From assembly GCF_012222965.1 (NCBI RefSeq), contig NZ_CP038241.1, positions 186,001 through 250,000 on the forward strand: 64,000 nt of DNA. Direction: 5' to 3'. The notes beneath the pieces were generated by a model. That model was not told the origin of the DNA and did not search any database. It was given only the letters and a program-made list of their open reading frames with translations. Shown here piece after piece: positions 40,189 through 47,702 of this stretch. A program made the translations under genes and the position numbers. Numbering within the stretch: position 1 is the first letter of the stretch; every line of letters begins with the position of its first letter. This DNA is from Allofrancisella inopinata (lineage in GTDB: Bacteria > Pseudomonadota > Gammaproteobacteria > Francisellales > Francisellaceae).

Positions 40189-41703
40189 ATGGCTATCATA
40201 AAAGCAGAAGATCTGATCAATAGTGTTGCAGAAGCATTGCAATATATTTCTTATTACCATCCGAAAGATTTTGTTGATGCTATGTATGAAGCTTACCAGC
40301 ATGAGGAGTCTAAGCCAGCTAAAGACGCTATGGCTCAAATACTTATAAATTCGAGAATGTCGGCTATTGGTAAGCGTCCTATCTGTCAAGATACAGGGAT
40401 GGTATGTGCTTTTGTTAAAGTTGGTATGGATGCTAAGCTTGATAAAACAGATAGAACTATTACAGAGCTTGTAAATGAAGGTGTGCGTCGTGGTTATGCT
40501 GATGAACATAATCCTCTTAGAGCTTCTATGGTTTTTCCACCACACGGAGCTAGAAAAAATACCAAAGATAACACACCAGCGATAGTTCATATTGATATGG
40601 TACATGGTGATAAAATAGAAATTGATATTGCTGCAAAAGGCGGTGGATCAGAATTTAAATCTAAATTTAAAGTATTAAATCCTAGTGATAGTATTATTGA
40701 TTGGGTGGAGGAGATGCTACCAACTATGGGAGCAGGCTGGTGTCCTCCTGGTATAATTGGTATAGGTATTGGTGGTACTGCAGAAAAAGCTATGCTTCTT
40801 GCAAAAGAGTCTCTTGGTGAAGAAATAAACATGCAAGATATAATAAAAAATGGTCCGCAAAATGAAACCGAGCAGCTAAGATTAGATATTTATAATCGAG
40901 TAAATGCACTAGGTATAGGAGCTCAAGGATTAGGTGGTTTAACTACGGTGCTTGACGTTAAGATAAAAGAATACCCAACACATGCTGCTTGTAAACCTGT
41001 AGCTCTTATTCCAAACTGTGCTGCTACTCGCCATGTGCATTTTGTTTTAGATGGTTCTGGGGCAGTAGATCTGCCAGCACCTAAACTTGAAGATTGGCCT
41101 GTGATAGAGCAAGCTCAAAACATGGACGTTAAGAGAATAAATTTAGATACTGTAACTAAAGAGCAAATTGAAGATTTAAGATCAGGTGATAATGTGCTTT
41201 TAAGTGGTAAAATATTGACAGGGCGTGATGCTGCTCATAAGCGTTTGCAAGACATGTATGAAGCTGGCCAAGAATTTCCAGTAAGCCTAAAAAATAAGTT
41301 TATCTACTATGTGGGACCCGTTGATCCTGTGAGTGATGAAGTTGTAGGTCCAGCTGGTCCAACAACAGCTACACGTATGGACAAATTTACTCCATTTATG
41401 TTAGAAAAAGCTGGTATTATGGGAATGATTGGTAAATCTGAGCGTGGTCAGGCAACTATTGATTCTATCAAAAAGAATAAAGCAATTTATTTTATGGGAG
41501 TAGGTGGAGCGGCTTATTTGATTTCAAAATCTATTAAAAAAGCGAAAGTTGTGGCTTTTGAAGATCTTGGGATGGAAGCGATATATGAGTTTGAAGTAGA
41601 AGATATGCCAGTTACAGTTGCTGTTGATTCATTAGGAGTATCTGCACACCAGCAGGGGCCTAAAATTTGGAAAGCTAAGATTGCAGAGATTAAGAAATAC
41701 TAA
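40189..41703 (+). CDS. fumA: Class I (iron-sulfur) fumarate hydratase
   Basis: The 504-residue enzyme interconverts fumarate and malate using an oxygen-sensitive 4Fe-4S cluster. The N-terminal alpha domain contains ICQDTGMVCAF with a cluster cysteine, and further cysteines lie in GWCPPG and PNCAATRH. The beta domain (about 330-504) contains GPVDPVSDEVVGPAGPTTATRMD. Length fits FumA/FumB. The ribosome binding site lies in AAGAGG upstream. Aconitase is encoded nearby at 47703. Confidence 0.95.
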   Translation: MAIIKAEDLINSVAEALQYISYYHPKDFVDAMYEAYQHEESKPAKDAMAQILINSRMSAIGKRPICQDTGMVCAFVKVGMDAKLDKTDRTITELVNEGVRRGYADEHNPLRASMVFPPHGARKNTKDNTPAIVHIDMVHGDKIEIDIAAKGGGSEFKSKFKVLNPSDSIIDWVEEMLPTMGAGWCPPGIIGIGIGGTAEKAMLLAKESLGEEINMQDIIKNGPQNETEQLRLDIYNRVNALGIGAQGLGGLTTVLDVKIKEYPTHAACKPVALIPNCAATRHVHFVLDGSGAVDLPAPKLEDWPVIEQAQNMDVKRINLDTVTKEQIEDLRSGDNVLLSGKILTGRDAAHKRLQDMYEAGQEFPVSLKNKFIYYVGPVDPVSDEVVGPAGPTTATRMDKFTPFMLEKAGIMGMIGKSERGQATIDSIKKNKAIYFMGVGGAAYLISKSIKKAKVVAFEDLGMEAIYEFEVEDMPVTVAVDSLGVSAHQQGPKIWKAKIAEIKKY

Positions 41704-41880
41704 CTCAAACCCATGAATTTTGCTTTTTATTGCTAATTTCAAAAGTTTTTTGACCCTCTTAGTTATTAGAATAAAAGTAACTTTATGTATGAATACAATT
41801 ACCATTAATCCACAAAAAATGATGTTGATTAAGGATTAGTTATAACATAAAAATTTACAGTTGGTTGAGATAGTTAGTAG

Positions 41881-42483
41881 ATGAAAGACAAGATTTTTGA
41901 ATTTATAAAAAAAGTCCAGGCAATATCACATACTGGGGTGACCTACTCAAAATGCCCCTATGCTTTGGATAATTACCATGAGCTGTTAGATTTAAGTACA
42001 AAAATGCTCCATGAGTATATTAACTCTGATGTACAACCGTATAATATTTATCGAGATATATATTATCCAACGCCTCAACCGGGAGTACGAGTTGTTATTT
42101 TTGAAAATAATAAACTCTTAATGGCACAAGATGTTGATACTCCAGGTGAATGGACAATACCAGGGGGCTGGTGTGATATAGATTTATCCCCAGTTGAAAC
42201 TTGTATAAAAGAAGTTAAAGAAGAGACTGGATTTGATATAAAAGTAACGAAACTTTTGGCTTTGATGGACCGCAATAAGCATATTCAAAGTGAAATCTAT
42301 AACGTTTATAGTATAGTGTTTCTAGCGGAAATAATTGGCGGTGAGAATAATCCTAATTTTGAAGTTAATGAAGTTAAGTTTTTTGATATGGATAATCTGC
42401 CTAAGCTATCTAATAAGGTTACCAAAAAAGAGTTAGATATCATTTTACAGGCATATAAATCAGGTGAAATATTTTTTGAGTAG
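41881..42483 (+). CDS. NUDIX hydrolase
   Basis: The 200-residue protein has an N-terminal helical domain (about 1-60) of the type seen in some ADP-ribose/nucleotide NUDIX enzymes, and a NUDIX fold with the box beginning GGWCDIDLSPVETCIKEVKE and continuing ETGF. The catalytic glutamates of REUXEEXGU are present as KEVKEETGF. The substrate is unknown. The next gene starts 10 bases downstream. Confidence 0.9.
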   Translation: MKDKIFEFIKKVQAISHTGVTYSKCPYALDNYHELLDLSTKMLHEYINSDVQPYNIYRDIYYPTPQPGVRVVIFENNKLLMAQDVDTPGEWTIPGGWCDIDLSPVETCIKEVKEETGFDIKVTKLLALMDRNKHIQSEIYNVYSIVFLAEIIGGENNPNFEVNEVKFFDMDNLPKLSNKVTKKELDIILQAYKSGEIFFE

Positions 42484-42493
42484 GAGGAAGAAT

Positions 42494-42847
42494 ATGATAA
42501 AAGTTTTTGGAATTAATAATTGTACAAGTGTAAGAAATGCGCTTAAGTTTTTTGAGGAAAAGGGTAAAAAAGTTGAATATGTAAATTTAAGAAAAGAGAA
42601 GCCTACTTGGCAAGAAATGCAACAAATTAAAAATTTAGGCAATTTTGAAATTATTGATTTATTTAACTCAAATGGCAAACTTTTTGCAGAAATGAATCTA
42701 AAAGAAAAATTTGTCAAGCTATCAGAAGAAGAAGCATTTAAGCTTTTAGTAACAGATGCTCTATTGTTTAAAAGGCCACTAGTAGTTGATGGTAACTATG
42801 TTAGAACAGGGTGGAATAAAAAAGAGTATGAAGAAAGGTGGGGCTAA
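42494..42847 (+). CDS. ArsC/Spx-like thioredoxin-fold protein
   Basis: The start at ATG 42494 is chosen because it follows AGGAGGAAG (42482-42490), a strong ribosome binding site; the frame itself is open further upstream. The resulting 117-residue protein has the ArsC/YffB/Spx fold, with a single active-site cysteine in INNCTSVRNA and the C-terminal KRPLVVDGNYVRTGW block. YffB-like proteins may act as glutathione-dependent reductases; the exact role is unknown. It is co-directional with the NUDIX gene. Confidence 0.88.
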   Translation: MIKVFGINNCTSVRNALKFFEEKGKKVEYVNLRKEKPTWQEMQQIKNLGNFEIIDLFNSNGKLFAEMNLKEKFVKLSEEEAFKLLVTDALLFKRPLVVDGNYVRTGWNKKEYEERWG

Positions 42848-42857
42848 ACAAACACGT

Positions 42858-44171
42858 TTAAAACACATTCATAGCATGTAAAAACATTATCAAGCAGAAG
42901 ATAGTAATAATATTTGCTGTAATATTTAATTCTTTTTTATTGCAAAATAGAGAGACTAAAAACCAAACTAAAATTCCAGAAGCAATACCTGTAGAGATTG
43001 ATGAAGATAAAGTCATTAGTAAAATTGTGAAAAAAGCTGGGGTTGCTTGAACGAAATCATTCCAGTCAACCTTGGCTACTTGTTGCATCATCATTATTCC
43101 TATTAGAACTAATGCTGGTGAAACTACCTCCAACGGTATAGAAGTTATTACAGGTGATAAAAATAGAAATGGCAAAAACATTATCCCAGCAAATATTGCT
43201 GTTAGCCCTGTACGTCCACCCTGAGCTATACCTACACCTGATTCTACAACGACAGTAGAAGGACTGCTACCAATAAATCCTGCCGCTGTTGCACTAGCAG
43301 CATCAACAAGAAAAGTTTTCTTTAATTCTTTATCTTTGTGGTCATGTTCTTTATCCATACTGCTATACAAACTAGATATGGTCCCAGTACCATCAAATAA
43401 ACTTAAAAAACAAAAAGTAAAAATAGTCGGTAAAATTGCAAACTTAAGACCGTTAACAAAATCAATTTGTCCAAGCAATGAAAAGTCTGGTAGAGCTACA
43501 AATTGGTTTGGTAGAGTAATTATTTTCTCAGAAGAAAAGTATTCTAGAGGTAGAGCTAATATATAGCCAAACACTATAACGATAACTATCGGAGCAGGTA
43601 TTTTCTTTATGAATAAAACTATTAGAGTTACTAAGCAAACTAGAAATAATTCACTACGAACACTTAAATCAGCTAGAGCAAGCATACCGGAATTACTAGT
43701 TATAAAGCCACTATTGATAAGCCCAATATAAGCTATAAATAGTCCTATACCGGCACCTAATGATTGTTTAATGGATTTTGGCAAACTAAGCATTATTTTA
43801 GTTCTGACATTAAGAATCACAAGTAAGCTGAAAATGATTCCAGACCAAAAAGTCGCACCTAAAACCGTTTGCCATGGTAAATGATATACCTTTACAGCCG
43901 TAAAAGCGAAAAATATATTCATTCCCATGCCAGGAGCTATTACAAAAGGGTTGCGTGTAAACAATCCCATAGCGATACTTGCGATAACAGATATTAAAAC
44001 CGTGCTGGTAACCAAAGCATTAGTTGGCATACCAGTAGTAGCAAGTATTTTAGGATTAACAACTATAATGTAAGATATAGCTAGAAAAGAAGCTAGACCC
44101 GCTAAAAATTCTTTCTTTACAGATGTGTTATTTGCTTTAAGATTAAAAAAACTTTCCATAAGTTTACTCAA
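42858..44171 (-). CDS. AzgA-type purine permease (NCS2 superfamily)
   Basis: The 437-residue protein has 12-14 helices and the AzgA subfamily motifs GMGMNIFFAFT and AGFIGSSPSTVVVESGVGIA. These carriers import hypoxanthine, guanine or adenine with protons. Exact specificity cannot be told. It is convergent with the Spx-like gene. Confidence 0.9.
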   Translation of the reverse strand: MSKLMESFFNLKANNTSVKKEFLAGLASFLAISYIIVVNPKILATTGMPTNALVTSTVLISVIASIAMGLFTRNPFVIAPGMGMNIFFAFTAVKVYHLPWQTVLGATFWSGIIFSLLVILNVRTKIMLSLPKSIKQSLGAGIGLFIAYIGLINSGFITSNSGMLALADLSVRSELFLVCLVTLIVLFIKKIPAPIVIVIVFGYILALPLEYFSSEKIITLPNQFVALPDFSLLGQIDFVNGLKFAILPTIFTFCFLSLFDGTGTISSLYSSMDKEHDHKDKELKKTFLVDAASATAAGFIGSSPSTVVVESGVGIAQGGRTGLTAIFAGIMFLPFLFLSPVITSIPLEVVSPALVLIGIMMMQQVAKVDWNDFVQATPAFFTILLMTLSSSISTGIASGILVWFLVSLFCNKKELNITANIITIFCLIMFLHAMNVF

Positions 44172-44249
44172 AATAATAAATATTTTTTAAAAATTATATT
44201 TTAGATTGTAATTGAGGAGAAATCTATTTTAAAATGCTAGAAAGTTTGA

Positions 44250-45392
44250 TTAGGCAAATAGGTTGATACAATCATTTAAAAATAAATATCCTTTATTTGT
44301 TGGCTTAACATGGTTATTAGAGGATTCTAATAAACCTTTATTAACCCCAAGCTGTAATATATTTTCAATATCGTTCTTATTTAAAAAAGTTTGTTGTTCA
44401 AAGGTTTTAAGATCAAAACCATTTTTTAACCTTAGTGCATTTAACATAAATTCATATATTAAATCATCTTTTGAAATTATGCTTTGTCCTTTTATAAAAC
44501 TGTCAGCCTGTGTGTATATCTTAGGGTGTTTATGTTTCCAAATACGTTGAATTTGTTTTGTTTGAAGGTTTGTAATCTTACTATGTGCCCCTGCACCTAT
44601 ACCGATATAGTCACCAAACCCCCAGTAGTTAGTGTTATGAATAGAATTTAAACCATTTCTTGTATAAGCTGAAACTTCATATTGCTTAAAACCAGCTTGA
44701 TCTAGTAATTTTTTACCTGATATTTCTATTTGCTCTAAAGTTGTTTCATTTGGGAGTATAGGAGGTTTTGCTGCAAATAGTGTATTTGGTTCTATAGTTA
44801 GCTGATACCAGGAAATATGTGTGGGTTGCATAGCTATAGCTTGAGATATGTCAAATATACCCTCATCTATACTTTGGTCGGGTAAGCCATGCATTATATC
44901 AATATTAAAATTAGTAATTTTAGATTGATGAATTTCCTCTATAGTAGAGTATACATTTGCACAATTATGGATTCTACCTAAAGCTTTGAGTTTATTATCC
45001 TGAAAGCTTTGCACGCCTAAAGATATTCTATTTATTCCTATCTCTTGATAGCTCTGTATAGAGCCTCTTTCAACAGTTCCAGGATTCATTTCAAGAGTTA
45101 TTTCACAATTTTGACTTAGTTTTGAGTGCGATTTGATATGCTCTAAAACTTTGCTTAGATATTTTGGCTTAAATAAAGAAGGTGTACCACCTCCAATAAA
45201 TATACTAATAATCTCTCTATTTTGGATATCGTTTATATGGTACTCAAAATCAGCTAAGAGTTTTTTGTAGTAGCTTTCAGATAGATATAAGTCATCTTTG
45301 ATAGCATGTGAATTAAAGTCACAATAAGGACACTTACGGACACACCAAGGGAAATGAATGTATATGCTAATTTGACTATTTATGTTAGACAT
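44250..45392 (-). CDS. hemW: Radical-SAM heme chaperone HemW
   Basis: The 380-residue protein has the CxxxCxxC radical-SAM triad at Cys17, Cys21 and Cys24 (FPWCVRKCPYCDF), plus GGGTPS and the family C-terminal region. The shorter length and the phenylalanine after the last cysteine favour HemW, which inserts heme, over coproporphyrinogen dehydrogenase HemN. It is 24 bases from the GtrA gene on the same strand. Confidence 0.9.
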   Translation of the reverse strand: MSNINSQISIYIHFPWCVRKCPYCDFNSHAIKDDLYLSESYYKKLLADFEYHINDIQNREIISIFIGGGTPSLFKPKYLSKVLEHIKSHSKLSQNCEITLEMNPGTVERGSIQSYQEIGINRISLGVQSFQDNKLKALGRIHNCANVYSTIEEIHQSKITNFNIDIMHGLPDQSIDEGIFDISQAIAMQPTHISWYQLTIEPNTLFAAKPPILPNETTLEQIEISGKKLLDQAGFKQYEVSAYTRNGLNSIHNTNYWGFGDYIGIGAGAHSKITNLQTKQIQRIWKHKHPKIYTQADSFIKGQSIISKDDLIYEFMLNALRLKNGFDLKTFEQQTFLNKNDIENILQLGVNKGLLESSNNHVKPTNKGYLFLNDCINLFA

Positions 45393-45416
45393 AAGAGGGT
45401 CTTTGTCCTTCTGGGT

Positions 45417-45794
45417 TTAGGCTTTAAAGATTAAAAATTTACTTACAATAAAAGTATAGATTGCAACAAGCAGCATAGTTATAAATAAAGCAATTAAATA
45501 TTGAATATGAAAAATATGTAAAAGTACAGAATATATTCCTTCATTTAAAGCTAGCCCTATCAGAGCATTTATAAAAAATTGTGAAGCGGCTCTTGTATGG
45601 GACTGTGTAGTTGTGGAAAATGTCAGGTACCTGTGACCAAAATAACTCACATTAAAAGCTATTAAATAAGCAAAAAAGTTAGCAATAAGTGGTTTAGTAA
45701 TATTTAAATGTACAATTATAAAAACCAGTATAAAGTTTACTAAAGAAGCTAGAGCACCTATTATTAAAAAATAAAAAGCTTGTTTTTTTATCAT
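45417..45794 (-). CDS. GtrA-family membrane protein
   Basis: The 125-residue protein has four predicted helices and family motifs (FLIIGALASLVNF near the start, NVSYFGHRYLTF in the middle). GtrA-like proteins are thought to help flip undecaprenyl-phosphate-linked sugars; partner glycosyltransferases are not adjacent. It precedes hemW. Confidence 0.88.
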   Translation of the reverse strand: MIKKQAFYFLIIGALASLVNFILVFIIVHLNITKPLIANFFAYLIAFNVSYFGHRYLTFSTTTQSHTRAASQFFINALIGLALNEGIYSVLLHIFHIQYLIALFITMLLVAIYTFIVSKFLIFKA

Positions 45795-45863
45795 TGATTG
45801 TAGCGTTTTTGGGTTGTTATTTATATTATACCGGTAAATAGGGATTATTTATAAGGTAATATT

Positions 45864-46745
45864 GTGGAGATACTTAAGTATCAATTAGGGATTGTAGATA
45901 GACTTCCTTCATCAGCGTTATTTATGATGTTTGATCTAAATTCTGGTAGTGATGTTGGGTTCGGTTTGAAAATTTTACAAAAATTTGTTGATGGTCAATC
46001 TATAGTTGCTGGTTTTGGTAATGAGCTTTTAGTTAAATTTGATTTACCTAAAGATTTAGACTTTCAAAAAGCTGCGTTTGACAGCGATAAAATGTCAGAC
46101 CATAGTGGACATGATTTAGTATTGTGGTTAAGGGTAGATGATAGAGGAGAATTGTTTCATCATGCGATAGCCATTAGAAAAGCACTTAAAGACTTTTTCA
46201 AGCTTAAGAAAGTAGTATCAAGTTTCACGTATCGTGGCAAGTATGATTTAGGAGGGTTTGAAGATGGTATAGAAAACCCTAAAGGCGATGAGGTTGTGCC
46301 TGCTTCAATAGTCTCAGATGGTAAATTAGAAGGTTCAAGCTTTTGGGTCCTGCAACAATGGCTACATGATTTTGATTGGTTAGATAGTGTAAGTCAATCT
46401 GAAAAAGAAGAGTGTGTTGGGAGGTCATTAGTTGATTCACATCAATTTGAAAATTTAAAAGATTTTGCTCACGTCAAAAGATCAGCAAAAGAAAACTTTT
46501 CCCCAGAAGCTCAAATCCTTAGAAAATCTATGCCATGGTCGGATGATCACTTAAATGGTGGGTTTATGTTTTCAGGTTTTGCTCCATCATTTAGATCTTT
46601 TAATCTACAAATGTGGAATATGCTTGGTGGGGGTGATGGTGTATTAGACGGAGTGTTTAAGTTTTCTAAAATTATTGAAACTAATTATCTTTGGTGTCCG
46701 CCATTTAAGAAGGGTAAGTTGGATTTGTCATTATTGAAAATATAA
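45864..46745 (+). CDS. Dye-decolourising (DyP-type) heme peroxidase
   Basis: The 293-residue heme peroxidase starts at GTG 45864, with AAGG (45853-45856) upstream. The family GXXDG motif is GGFEDG, providing the distal aspartate, with the proximal histidine probably the one in FAHVKRSAKENF. There is no Tat signal, so it is a cytoplasmic B-type-like DyP. It is divergent from the GtrA gene. Confidence 0.9.
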   Translation: MEILKYQLGIVDRLPSSALFMMFDLNSGSDVGFGLKILQKFVDGQSIVAGFGNELLVKFDLPKDLDFQKAAFDSDKMSDHSGHDLVLWLRVDDRGELFHHAIAIRKALKDFFKLKKVVSSFTYRGKYDLGGFEDGIENPKGDEVVPASIVSDGKLEGSSFWVLQQWLHDFDWLDSVSQSEKEECVGRSLVDSHQFENLKDFAHVKRSAKENFSPEAQILRKSMPWSDDHLNGGFMFSGFAPSFRSFNLQMWNMLGGGDGVLDGVFKFSKIIETNYLWCPPFKKGKLDLSLLKI

Positions 46746-46823
46746 GATTTCAACTTTGATCTGACAGATACGTATTAATTTGAACCGGCTTTTTCTATCA
46801 GTTAGTTTCAGAATGGAGTATTT

Positions 46824-47402
46824 TTAGTCACAACAAATTTTCCACCAAGGCTTTTTGACTGATTTATGATCGTCGTGATTTTGTGTTTTATTAGGTTGTT
46901 TTTTTAACAAAGGGTTGCCCTGATAGTGATTTTGGATTATTGTGTTGATATTAGGAACATATAAACCTCGTTCTATTAATGTTTCAATAACAGAGGCATG
47001 TCTGTTGGGGCTTAACATAGAGCCTTTTTGCATGATTTGTCCTTTCTCATTGTAAATTAAATCACTGCAATTAACGATAGTTGAACGAATATAACCATGT
47101 ATTTTAATTATTGATCCGAGAATCTCTTGTGTAGTCTCTTTGACATCATTAGAGCTGTTACAATTTGGATCATAATTTATGATTATTTCTAACAAATCAT
47201 TTTCATCAGTTAGTTTCATGAAGTCACTAAAATTTTGTTTAGGTTGAAACTTTCCAGAAGCCACATGATAAAAATAGGAAATCTCTTTGTCTCCATTTAT
47301 TATTACTAATCCGTAGCACATGGTGATACCGGGCATGTCAATGATTTTAGGCTCTTTATGAGATATTACAGATTCTTGACCTGTATACAAACTGATTTTC
47401 AT
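46824..47402 (-). CDS. Small protein with CheD-like Cys/His deamidase motif
   Basis: The 192-residue protein is unassigned. Residues 25-48 (GITMCYGLVII...YFYHVASG) match the CheD core pattern: cysteine at 29 and histidine at 46, exactly 17 apart as in CheD (Cys27/His44 in Thermotoga), with the same flanking hydrophobic strands. CheD deamidates glutamines in chemoreceptors, and related folds occur in bacterial toxins such as CNF1 and BLF1. No chemotaxis genes are seen. The CheD threonine six residues before the Cys is not present. The C-terminus is polar (about 150-192). Deamidase activity is inference. Confidence 0.72.
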   Translation of the reverse strand: MKISLYTGQESVISHKEPKIIDMPGITMCYGLVIINGDKEISYFYHVASGKFQPKQNFSDFMKLTDENDLLEIIINYDPNCNSSNDVKETTQEILGSIIKIHGYIRSTIVNCSDLIYNEKGQIMQKGSMLSPNRHASVIETLIERGLYVPNINTIIQNHYQGNPLLKKQPNKTQNHDDHKSVKKPWWKICCD

Positions 47403-47687
47403 AATTTTTCTACCCTCTACGTGAAGACGTTAATATATAGTAGTTTTATCATAAGTTGAAATTATAAAGTTTAGTAATATAGTTTTGCATAGGGTGAATT
47501 TGATAATGTAAGGGAATTTTTAATAGGTTGCATGTAAGTATATACAAACTAATAGTATTTTCGTCTAAAAAATTAGTCTTTAAAATATTGAAAAAACAAT
47601 GTGAGCTATGAAAATCTTTATTTATATACAAACCTTTATTAACAGGTTAAAATATACTCGTATTTTACAAAAATTAATTAGTATCTA

Positions 47688-47694
47688 CGGAGGT
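47688..47694 (+). promoter_or_regulatory. Strong ribosome binding site of acnA
   Basis: CGGAGGT lies 8 bases upstream of the acnA ATG at 47703. It is one of the best matches to the anti-Shine-Dalgarno sequence in this AT-rich window, consistent with high expression of aconitase. The rest of the 300-bp gap after 47402 is AT-rich and contains no other recognised feature. Confidence 0.7.
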
Positions 47695-47702
47695 TAAAAG
47701 GC

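Noticed and set aside
40180-40605. 141-codon open frame antisense to fumA
   Set aside because: It is opposite the conserved N-terminal fumarase domain and has no recognisable features.
41789-41839. 16-codon peptide MNTITINPQKMMLIKD upstream of the NUDIX gene, resembling the start of a small Trp-rich family (NPKKLLLSKW-type)
   Set aside because: It is too short, the conserved SKWT part is missing, and no frameshifted continuation was found.
47449-47631. 60-codon frame upstream of acnA on the minus strand
   Set aside because: It is low complexity and AT-driven, has no ribosome binding site, and lies in the acnA leader.
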